A stretch of DNA of 11,338 bases, taken from assembly GCA_964491375.1 (NCBI GenBank), contig CAZBGL010000080.1, positions 1-11,338 of the forward strand. Direction: 5' to 3'. The notes beneath the pieces are model-generated. The model was not told the origin of the DNA and ran no database searches. It saw only the letters and a list, made by a program, of their open reading frames with translations. The position numbers were made by a program, and so were the translations under genes. Each line of letters starts with the position of its first letter. Position 1 is the first letter of the stretch. Positions 6,456 through 11,338 of the stretch are shown piece by piece. The stretch comes from CAZBGL01 sp964491375 (GTDB lineage: Bacteria; Desulfobacterota; Deferrisomatia; Deferrisomatales; Deferrisomataceae).

Positions 6456-6522
6456 GTCTCGACATCTGGAGCGGTCGTAGTCAGATTGTGGGGGCACCGT
6501 TTGGAGGACGAGGAGGTCTGCC

Positions 6523-7461
6523 GTGGACGTGACCCGGGACATTCTGATGTATTCCACCGAAATGGCGCGCAAGATCGGCGCTCGCGCCGTGGTGGTCTAT
6601 GCGGACGTGTTCCCTTCGGGGCATGCCCTGGACGAGTTCCTGGAACGGGCGGGCGATGTGCCGGTGGTGGTGGTGACACGGGGCGAAAGCGAGCCCGAGC
6701 GCCGCCCCGACCACGTGGAGGTGGTGCGGGTGCCCGGAATCCGCCTGACCCGGTTGGGACAGATCAAGATCGCGGTGCTCTTGGGGCTTTCCAAGGGATT
6801 GTTCCGTCAGGGGGACCGGCTCATCTGCCTCACGGGCATCGCAGGAAGCGGGGCCCTGGACACCATCGTGTTCATGGAGGTGGGCGAGGAGTTCGAAATG
6901 TTCGCGGCCAGCGGCGCCGAGGAGATCTCGGTCCACGTCAACCCCGAGGTGTTCGAGCGGGTGCTCGACATCGCGGTGAGCCTGGGGTACATGGGCCGCG
7001 AGGGCAAGCCCGTGGGCACCACCTTCGTGATCGGGGACACCGAGAACGTGCTGGCTCGCTCGGTCCAGATGGTGCTCAACCCGTTCAAGGGCTACCCCGA
7101 GGAGGAACGGAACGTCCTGGATCCGGCCCTGGAGGAGACCGTGAAGGAGTTCGCGGCCATCGACGGGGCCTTTGTCATCCGGGGCGACGGCCTGATCGAG
7201 GCGGCCGGGGTGTACCTGAAGCCCGAGGTGAGCGGGGAGGCGCTCCCCCGGGGGCTGGGCACCCGTCACAACTCCGCGGCGGGCATCACCGCGGTGACGC
7301 GGGCCGTGGCGATCACGGTGAGCGAGTCCACCGGCACGGTCACCGTGTTCCGGGATGGAAAGATCCTGATCGAGGTGGAGCGGCCCCGGCCCATTGGGGA
7401 GTGGGGGCCCAAGGAAGAGCGGCTCTTTCCGGGGTTGCGCACCGGAGCCCGGACCGACTGA
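6523..7461 (+). CDS. DacZ-like diadenylate cyclase (pyruvate-kinase-C-like + DisA_N domain)
   Basis: 312-residue soluble protein predicted to join two ATP into the second messenger c-di-AMP. Residues about 5-125 resemble the pyruvate kinase C-terminal alpha/beta domain, an arrangement known from archaeal DacZ enzymes. Residues about 135-285 form the DisA_N cyclase domain: VNPEVFERVLDIAVSLGYMGREGKPVGTTFVIGD leads into the DGA motif (214-216), RGDGLIEAAGVYL, GTRHN (246-250) and ITVSESTGTVTVFRDGK. The second motif is RHN where DisA has RHR. There are no membrane segments and no DisA DNA-binding tail, so it is neither CdaA nor true DisA. GTG 6523 is set by AGGAGG at 6511-6516, six bases upstream. 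It is divergent from the Gate-domain pair and preceded by a terminator-bearing leader, so expression is probably attenuated. No c-di-AMP phosphodiesterase or recognisable receptor is in the window. The fold is secure; activity is inferred. Confidence 0.88.
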   Translation: MDVTRDILMYSTEMARKIGARAVVVYADVFPSGHALDEFLERAGDVPVVVVTRGESEPERRPDHVEVVRVPGIRLTRLGQIKIAVLLGLSKGLFRQGDRLICLTGIAGSGALDTIVFMEVGEEFEMFAASGAEEISVHVNPEVFERVLDIAVSLGYMGREGKPVGTTFVIGDTENVLARSVQMVLNPFKGYPEEERNVLDPALEETVKEFAAIDGAFVIRGDGLIEAAGVYLKPEVSGEALPRGLGTRHNSAAGITAVTRAVAITVSESTGTVTVFRDGKILIEVERPRPIGEWGPKEERLFPGLRTGARTD

Positions 7462-7475
7462 GATCCGGGCCCCGG
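7442..7475. terminator. Hairpin across the cyclase stop, between convergent genes
   Basis: CCGGAGCCCGGA (7442-7453) pairs with TCCGGGCCCCGG (7464-7475) with one A-C mismatch; the cyclase stop codon (7459-7461) is in the ten-base loop. It lies between the convergent cyclase (ends 7461) and FKBP (ends 7488) genes, only 26 bases apart. There is no U-tract, so termination would need Rho or be partial. Confidence 0.45.
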
Positions 7476-7487
7476 CGGTTCAGCGGC

Positions 7488-7991
7488 TCAGCAGGGCTCC
7501 GAGCACCCCCCGCAGTCGCTCGGGTCACACCCCCCGCCCAGCAGAGTGGCCAGTTCCTCGGCCCGGGGTTCCCGCACCTCGACGACCTTCACGTCGAAGT
7601 GGAGGCGTTCCCCGGCCAGGGGATGGTTGAAGTCGGCCACCACCACGTCGTCCCGGACCTCGTGGACCCGGAACACCACCGGCCCGTGGGGACCGCGGGC
7701 CTCGAACCCCATGCCGGGTTCGATCTCCAGGTCAGGGGGAAAGTTCTCCCGGGGGATCTCCCGCAGCAGGTCGGGCCGGGGCATGCCGTAGGCTTCCTGG
7801 GGTTCCACGGTGACCTGGGCGGTCTGCCCGGGTTCCATGCCCCGCAGGGCCCGCTCCAGACCGGGGACGATCTGGCCCTTTCCGTAGATGAAACCGATCG
7901 GCTCACCGGGCTCCGACCGGTCCACCACCTCGCCGGAGTCCAGGCTGAGCGCGTACTCGATGGCCACGTACAGGTTTTCCGACACTTTCAT
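7488..7991 (-). CDS. SlyD-like FKBP-type peptidyl-prolyl isomerase with Cys-rich tail
   Basis: 167-residue cytoplasmic isomerase/chaperone. The FKBP halves are at residues 1-65 and 120-140, with the SlyD/FkpB insert-in-flap chaperone domain between them (about 66-120). Typical blocks are GFIYGKGQIVPGLERAL (33-49), EPQEAYG (63-69) and ADFNHPLAGERLHFDVKV (119-136). The C-terminus ends GCDPSDCGGCSEPC, a CX4CX2CX3C cluster (C155, C160, C163, C167) that could bind nickel, zinc or another soft metal, like the His/Cys tail of E. coli SlyD. This one has no histidines. ATG 7991 was chosen for AAGGAG about ten bases upstream (8002-8007) and the canonical MKVSENLYVAIEYAL start. The frame stays open to 8405 but that part runs antisense to miaB. 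Upstream lie a promoter candidate and a 5' hairpin. No hydrogenase or urease genes that would explain a nickel role are present. Confidence 0.92.
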   Translation of the reverse strand: MKVSENLYVAIEYALSLDSGEVVDRSEPGEPIGFIYGKGQIVPGLERALRGMEPGQTAQVTVEPQEAYGMPRPDLLREIPRENFPPDLEIEPGMGFEARGPHGPVVFRVHEVRDDVVVADFNHPLAGERLHFDVKVVEVREPRAEELATLLGGGCDPSDCGGCSEPC

Positions 7992-8025
7992 GCTTTCCCT
8001 TCTCCTTACGGACTCCTCACGAATG

Positions 8026-8074
8026 AAAAAAGTTTTCCCGGTCTCCGACCCGTCGCGCCGAGCGGAAGACCGGG
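8026..8074 (-). other. Leader hairpin plus T6 upstream of the FKBP gene
   Basis: Read on the minus strand, CCCGGTCT-T-CCG (8074-8063) pairs with CGG-AGACCGGG (8047-8037): 11 base pairs with one bulge and a 15-base loop. AAAAC and then six Ts (8031-8026) follow. It lies between the predicted start (about 8078) and the FKBP ATG. The five-base gap before the T-run weakens it as a terminator, so it may be a weak attenuator or a 5'-end stabilising hairpin. Confidence 0.4.
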
Positions 8075-8084
8075 ACCTCGCGGC

Positions 8085-8113
8085 ACGGTACCCCCGGGCC
8101 ACCCCCTTGTCAA
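8085..8113 (-). promoter_or_regulatory. Candidate sigma70 promoter for the FKBP gene
   Basis: On the minus strand TTGACA (8113-8108, perfect consensus), exactly 17 bases, then TACCGT (8090-8085, three of six). The spacer is very G-rich. The predicted start near 8078 gives a leader of about 87 bases before the FKBP ATG at 7991. Confidence 0.5.
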
Positions 8114-8136
8114 CGCGAAAACGCACGGGCAATCCC

Positions 8137-8173
8137 AAAAAACCACCGCACTTCGGCGAGGTGGCAAGTGCGG
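8137..8173 (-). terminator. Terminator-like hairpin upstream of the FKBP promoter
   Basis: On the minus strand CCGCACTT (8173-8166) pairs with AAGTGCGG (8153-8146) around a 12-base loop, followed by TGG and six Ts (8142-8137). It faces leftward, 24 bases before the FKBP promoter candidate and 90 bases before the miaB start on the other strand. No minus-strand gene ends here, so it may stop antisense transcription leaving miaB. An alternative CCACC/GGTGG pairing competes. Confidence 0.45.
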
Positions 8174-8262
8174 CAACCGAGCCACCCTCACCCCCCGCTT
8201 CCCCCTGGGCCCGGGGCGTGATAGCTTTGTAGGGCTTCGAACAGCCAACGAGGTGTGGGTCC

Positions 8263-9642
8263 ATGGAGAGCCTGCGCTTTTTTGTGCAAACCTTCGGCTG
8301 CCAGATGAACGACCACGACTCCGAGGTGCTGGCCCGGCTGATGGAGGAGGAGGGCCACCTCCAGGTGGCCAGCCCGGCCGAGGCGGACGTGATCCTGGTG
8401 AACACGTGCGCGATCCGTGAGAAGGCCGAGCAGAAGCTGTACTCCCAGTTGGGCCGCTACAAGGCCTTGAAACGGCGGCGCCCGGGGATGGTGATCGCGG
8501 TGGGGGGATGCGTGGCCCAGGGGGCGGGTGAGCGGGTGTTCCGGCGAGCCCCCCACGTGGACCTGGTGTTCGGAACCCACGCCGTGGACGAGGTGCCGGA
8601 GTTGGTCCGGCAGGTCCGGCGCACGGGCCGCCGCATCGTGGCCACCGGCATGGACCCGGACCCGGAGCGGATGGGTCGGTTCTATGCCCGTCACCGCGCC
8701 GCCGGACCCCGGGCCTACGTGACCGTGATGCAAGGGTGCGACAACTACTGCGCCTACTGCGTGGTTCCGTTCGTCCGGGGGCCGGAGGTGTCGCGCCCGG
8801 CCGACGAGGTGGTGGCCGAAGTGGAGCGTTTGGTGGCCGGCGGGGTCAGGGAGGTGACGCTCCTGGGGCAGAACGTGAACTCCTACGGCACCAAGCCCCG
8901 GGGAGACACGGACTTCCCGGCCCTCCTGAGACGGCTCGCGCGGGTGCCGGGGCTTCGGCGGATCCGGTTCACCACGAGTCATCCCAAGGACCTTTCCGGA
9001 GAGCTGATCCGGTGCTTCGCCGAGATCCCCCAGCTCATGCCGCACATCCACCTGCCGCTCCAGTCCGGCTCGGACCGCATCCTGCGCGCCATGCGGCGCC
9101 GGTACACGGTGGAGCACTACCTGGCCCTCGTGCGGGCCCTGCGCGGGGCGCGGCCCGGAATCGCCATCACCTCGGACATGATCGTGGGGTTCCCGGGCGA
9201 GACCGAGGAGGATTTCCGGGCGACCCTGGACGTGATGGAGCGGGTGCGGTTCGACGGACTGTTCAGCTTCAAGTTCTCGCCCCGGCCGGGCACGGTGGCG
9301 GCCGGGTTGCCGGACCCGGTTCCGGAGCCGGTGAAGGAGGAGCGGCTCCATCGGCTGCAGCAGCTCCAGGCCGTCCACAGCCTGGAGCGCAACCGGGCGC
9401 TGGTCGGCACGGTAAGACCGGTACTCGTGGAAGGGGCCAGCCGGGCGGGCGAGGGACAGATGACCGGCCGGACCCCGGAGAACAAGGTGGTCAACTTCCC
9501 AGGGCGTGAGCACTGGATCGGGTGCGAGGTGAGGGTCCGGATCACCGGCGCCTCGGCCAACACGCTCCGGGGTCTCGCGGACGACGAGGAGGGGGCAGAC
9601 CAGGCGAACGCCCCGGGAGGTGAGGCGTGTATGTGCAGATGA
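8263..9642 (+). CDS. miaB: tRNA-2-methylthio-N6-dimethylallyladenosine synthase MiaB
   Basis: 459-residue methylthiotransferase that converts i6A37 to ms2i6A37 in tRNAs reading U-initial codons. The N-terminal UPF0004 domain holds the three auxiliary-cluster cysteines C13 (QTFGCQMN), C49 (VNTCAIREKAEQKLYSQLGR, characteristic of MiaB rather than RimO or MtaB) and C83 (GGCVAQ). The radical-SAM motif is C159-x3-C163-x2-C166 (CDNYCAYC), followed by the LLGQNVNSYG, HLPLQSGSD and MIVGFPGE blocks. A TRAM RNA-binding domain covers about 395-445. ATG 8263 is supported by GAGGTG at 8250-8255 (seven-base spacing) and the immediate QTFGCQMN start. The last 16 bases overlap the following nuclease gene, so it heads the apparent four-gene plus-strand operon. 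A miaA gene, needed for the substrate modification, is not in the window. No clear promoter was recognised upstream; a TGATAGCTT patch near 8219-8227 has no good -35. Confidence 0.97.
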   Translation: MESLRFFVQTFGCQMNDHDSEVLARLMEEEGHLQVASPAEADVILVNTCAIREKAEQKLYSQLGRYKALKRRRPGMVIAVGGCVAQGAGERVFRRAPHVDLVFGTHAVDEVPELVRQVRRTGRRIVATGMDPDPERMGRFYARHRAAGPRAYVTVMQGCDNYCAYCVVPFVRGPEVSRPADEVVAEVERLVAGGVREVTLLGQNVNSYGTKPRGDTDFPALLRRLARVPGLRRIRFTTSHPKDLSGELIRCFAEIPQLMPHIHLPLQSGSDRILRAMRRRYTVEHYLALVRALRGARPGIAITSDMIVGFPGETEEDFRATLDVMERVRFDGLFSFKFSPRPGTVAAGLPDPVPEPVKEERLHRLQQLQAVHSLERNRALVGTVRPVLVEGASRAGEGQMTGRTPENKVVNFPGREHWIGCEVRVRITGASANTLRGLADDEEGADQANAPGGEACMCR

Positions 9643-10136
9643 AGATCGCCGGTGTGGTGGTGGATCCCCAGTCCAAGGGGCCGGTGGTGCTCCTCAAGGA
9701 CGCCGAGGGGCGGTACACGCTCCCCATCTGGATCGGGGTCTTGGAGGCTGCCTCCATTGCGTATGCCCTGGAGGGGGTGGAGCCTCCGCGGCCCATGACC
9801 CACGACCTGATCAAGATGATGCTGGAGGAACTCGGGGCGCACGTGCCGCGGGTGGACATCGACAGCCTGAAGGACAACGTCTTTCACGCGAAGATCCATC
9901 TGGAGCTCCCCGGGGGGAGCCGGCGTCTCATCGACAGCCGGCCCTCGGACGCCATGGCGCTGGCCCTGCGCACGGGGGCCGAGATCTATGCCGAGGAGAA
10001 CGTGCTCCGCAAGGCGGCTGCCGTGGACGTGAAGGTGAGCGCCCAGGGTCCGTCCGAGCCCGAGTCGGAAGACGATGCCTGGAAGGAATTCCTCGAGAGC
10101 CTGGACTCGGAGGCGTTCGGAAAATACAAAATGTGA
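9627..10136 (+). CDS. Bifunctional nuclease family protein (DUF151, DNase-RNase)
   Basis: 169-residue soluble protein of the DUF151/BFN family (Pfam DNase-RNase). Members have been reported with nuclease activity on DNA and RNA, but the cellular role in bacteria is unclear. Family blocks are LPIWIG (32-37), EAASIAYALEGVEPPRPMTHDL (40-61) and LIDSRPSDAMALALR (101-115). A UVR-like tail is absent; the C-terminus ends with an acidic stretch (EPESEDDAWKEF) that may fold against the core. GTG 9627 was chosen because GGAGG at 9616-9620 is six bases upstream and the family commonly begins M-V-x-M-K; ATG 9639 is 18 bases from that site. It overlaps miaB by 16 bases and ends 20 bases before the methyltransferase gene, so translation is probably coupled within one operon. 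The pairing with miaB suggests an RNA-related role, but that is inference. Confidence 0.9.
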   Translation: MYVQMKIAGVVVDPQSKGPVVLLKDAEGRYTLPIWIGVLEAASIAYALEGVEPPRPMTHDLIKMMLEELGAHVPRVDIDSLKDNVFHAKIHLELPGGSRRLIDSRPSDAMALALRTGAEIYAEENVLRKAAAVDVKVSAQGPSEPESEDDAWKEFLESLDSEAFGKYKM

Positions 10137-10156
10137 AGACCTTTCAAGGGCCTGCC

Positions 10157-11140
10157 ATGGATCACAGCCATTGGATGCCCCGCCAGCGTTTCGGCGAAGC
10201 GTTTGCCCGTCCGGAGTGGGCTGCCGAAGGGCCCGAACCCCCGAGGAGACTCCGCGAGATCCTGGCACGGATCCCCCGGGAGGTGGTGGACCGGTTCACC
10301 GGTTGCGGGTCACCGATTCCCGAGGCGATCCGCGGATGCCGGGTCTTGGACCTGGGCTGCGGCACGGGACGCGACGTGTTCCTGTGCGCGGCCCTGGCCG
10401 GACCCGAAGGTTTCGTCATGGGCCTGGACCGGGACGAGGGACATCTGACGGTGGCCCGCCGGCACGTGGAGGCCACCATGGAGGCCTTCGGCCATCCCGA
10501 ACCCAACGTGGCGTTCCGCCAGGGGAACATCGAGAACCTGGAGGCGGCCGGGATCGAGGACGAGGGGTTCGACGTGGTGATCTCGAACCGTGCCTTGAAC
10601 CTGGTCCGCGACAAACTGAGGGTGCTCCGGGAGGTGTACCGGGTGTTGAAACCCGGGGGGGAGTTCTACTTCGCGGACGTGTACACCGACCGCCGCCTCC
10701 CCGCCGACGTGGCTTCCGACCCCGAGGTGGTGCGTGAGCAACTGGGTGGGGCCCTGTACGTGGGAGATTTCGTCCGCAAGGCCCGCCGGGCCGGATTCAC
10801 CGATCCGCGGATCGTGGCGCGCCACCCCCTGAGGCTGGCCGACCCGGACCTCCAAGCCCGTCTGGGCGGGGTGGTGTTCTGGGCGGTCACCTTCCGCCTG
10901 TTCAAGATCCGGGACCTCGAGGACGGGGAAGAGGACTACGGGCAGGCCGCGCGATACCGGGGCACGATCCCCGGATGCGCCCACCATTTCGTGTTGGACG
11001 CGGACAACCGCTTCGAGACCGGGCGGGCCGTTCGGGTGGGCGGCAACACCGCCCGGATCCTGGAAGCCACCCGGTTCGCTCCCCACTTCGAGGTGTTGGG
11101 GGACCGCTCCCGCCACTTCGGGGCGTTCATGGGAGCGTAG
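10157..11140 (+). CDS. ArsM-like SAM-dependent methyltransferase lacking arsenic-binding cysteines
   Basis: 327-residue class I methyltransferase that resembles arsenite methyltransferases (ArsM/AS3MT) along its whole length. The blocks include FTGCGSPIPEAIRGCRVLDLGCGTGRDV (47-74, SAM-binding motif I with the ArsM-typical GCG lead-in), GLDRDE (89-94), VISNRALNLVRDK (141-153), LKPGGEFYFADVYTDRRLP (164-182), EQLGGALY (194-201), EDYGQ and NTARILEATRFAPHFEVLGDRSRHFG at the end. In AS3MT/ArsM the two arsenic-binding cysteines lie in SNCV and GECLGG, 50 residues apart. Here they are R145 and Q195, also 50 apart. The upstream cysteine of the GCG motif is kept (C50). Arsenite methylation is therefore doubtful and the substrate is unknown. 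ATG 10157 is the first codon after the nuclease stop, with only a weak AAGGG six bases upstream, which fits translational coupling. No arsR or arsenic transporter is nearby. Confidence 0.82.
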   Translation: MDHSHWMPRQRFGEAFARPEWAAEGPEPPRRLREILARIPREVVDRFTGCGSPIPEAIRGCRVLDLGCGTGRDVFLCAALAGPEGFVMGLDRDEGHLTVARRHVEATMEAFGHPEPNVAFRQGNIENLEAAGIEDEGFDVVISNRALNLVRDKLRVLREVYRVLKPGGEFYFADVYTDRRLPADVASDPEVVREQLGGALYVGDFVRKARRAGFTDPRIVARHPLRLADPDLQARLGGVVFWAVTFRLFKIRDLEDGEEDYGQAARYRGTIPGCAHHFVLDADNRFETGRAVRVGGNTARILEATRFAPHFEVLGDRSRHFGAFMGA

Positions 11141-11157
11141 GGGAACGGGCGGGTGAT

Positions 11158-11177
11158 CCGGGGACCCCGGTTCTTGT
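11158..11177 (+). other. GC palindrome between the methyltransferase and ecfT
   Basis: CCGGGGACCCCGG at 11158-11170 is a 6-1-6 palindrome followed by TTCTTGT, 17 bases past the methyltransferase stop and about 22 bases before the ecfT ribosome binding site. It could fold as a short hairpin and cause partial termination or act as a binding site. It is too short to be sure of. Confidence 0.25.
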
Positions 11178-11199
11178 CCCGCACCCCGAGGACGCTGCC

Positions 11200-11338
11200 G
11201 TGCTCCGTGACCTGACCCTGGGCCAGTACTTGCCAGGGGACACGGCCGTGCACCGGCTGGACCCCCGGGTGAAACTGGGCGCGTGCCTGGCGACCATGGC
11301 GGCCGTGTTCGCCCCCGGGGGGAGCGGTTCGGCACTGG
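11200..11338 (+). CDS. ecfT: Energy-coupling factor transporter transmembrane protein EcfT, 3' end cut by window
   Basis: Forty-six complete codons run from GTG 11200 to the window edge without a stop. They begin M-L-R-D-L-T-L-GQYLPGDTAVHRLDPRVKL, which is the characteristic N-terminus of EcfT/CbiQ-type proteins (the family reads like 'TLGQY-PGDS-IHRLDPRTKL'). A hydrophobic stretch then begins (ACLATMAAVF). EcfT is the membrane scaffold of ECF transporters: it joins substrate-binding S components to the ATPase pair for vitamin or metal uptake. GAGGA (11188-11192) lies seven bases upstream of the GTG and supports this start. The gene follows the methyltransferase by 59 bases on the same strand, so it may belong to the miaB operon or start a new unit. 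The substrate, the S component and the ATPases lie outside the window. Recognition rests on the N-terminal motif only. Confidence 0.82.
   Translation, partial: MLRDLTLGQYLPGDTAVHRLDPRVKLGACLATMAAVFAPGGSGSAL

Larger units (their letters stand above)
6213..6522. other. Divergent control region between Gate pair and cyclase (310 bases, no gene)
   Basis: No plausible coding region is seen here on either strand. The region holds a minus-facing promoter candidate (6354-6382), a plus-facing promoter candidate (6367-6395), an 11-base-period direct repeat (6373-6390), a 10-base palindrome (6402-6411) and an intrinsic terminator in the cyclase leader (6420-6455). In the Gate-gene leader a strong GC hairpin pairs 6261-6271 with 6286-6297 (one bulged base), with no U-tract after it. 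Each main element is listed separately. Confidence 0.8.

Noticed and set aside
6402..6522. c-di-AMP (ydaO-type) riboswitch before the cyclase
   Set aside because: The leader is about 120 bases with one simple hairpin; the large conserved multi-stem core of that riboswitch is not seen.
5790..8420. An 876-codon plus-strand open frame across the Gate gene, control region, cyclase and FKBP genes
   Set aside because: It crosses four better-supported features in other frames, including a strong terminator, and is low-complexity Gly/Arg/Pro-rich.
2418..11140. An arsenosugar biosynthesis cluster formed by the TIGR04282 glycosyltransferase and the ArsM-like gene
   Set aside because: The genes are 7 kb apart on opposite strands, no ArsS-type radical-SAM, ArsR or arsenic transporter is present, and the ArsM-like protein lacks the arsenic-binding cysteines.

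Overview
The window is very GC-rich chromosomal DNA. It has tightly packed, strongly G/C-ending genes and frequent GTG starts behind clear AGGAGG-type ribosome binding sites. The gene content is LipA, MiaB, a DUF151 nuclease, a fused DctQM-type TRAP permease, paired small Gate-domain membrane proteins and an archaeal-type diadenylate cyclase. This fits a high-GC Desulfobacterota ('deltaproteobacterial') genome or a near relative; that placement is an inference from gene families, not proven. I see no mobile elements, tRNA, rRNA or CRISPR, so this looks like ordinary housekeeping and accessory chromosome.

Layout. (1) 1-1810, plus strand: the 3' part of lipA (cut by the window edge), then a secreted SurA/PpiC-type prolyl isomerase, probably co-transcribed. 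A 14-bp inverted repeat at 1861-1895 separates it from the convergent HU gene. (2) 1923-6212, all minus strand, read from right to left: two overlapping Gate-domain membrane proteins (6212-5338), a fused TRAP permease (5171-3204), a TIGR04282-type glycosyltransferase (3092-2418) and a HU protein (2195-1923). Gaps of 111-222 bases with hairpins or promoter-like sites suggest several transcription units. (3) 6213-6522: a 310-base divergent control region. (4) 6523-7461, plus strand: a DacZ-like diadenylate cyclase. (5) 7991-7488, minus strand: a SlyD-like FKBP isomerase with a cysteine-rich tail, convergent with the cyclase. (6) 8263-11338, plus strand: an apparent operon of miaB, bifunctional nuclease, ArsM-like methyltransferase and the start of ecfT, which runs off the window. 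The 46 visible codons of ecfT match the EcfT N-terminus.

How the genes may work together. miaB and the nuclease gene overlap by 16 bases and the methyltransferase follows after 20 bases, so these are likely co-expressed. The two Gate-domain genes are coupled by a GTGA overlap and probably form one membrane assembly. The cyclase (predicted c-di-AMP synthesis) and the Gate pair are divergently transcribed from what look like overlapping promoters. The TRAP permease has no substrate-binding protein gene beside it.

Most notable observations: (a) the divergent control region, with back-to-back overlapping sigma70-like promoters, a 7+4+7 direct repeat across both, and a strong intrinsic terminator inside the cyclase leader whose loop can pair with that gene's Shine-Dalgarno sequence; (b) an ArsM-family protein in which both arsenic-binding cysteines, 50 residues apart, are replaced by Arg and Gln; (c) a bacterial cyclase with the archaeal-type architecture and RHN instead of RHR. 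None of these has been tested by database search or experiment here.
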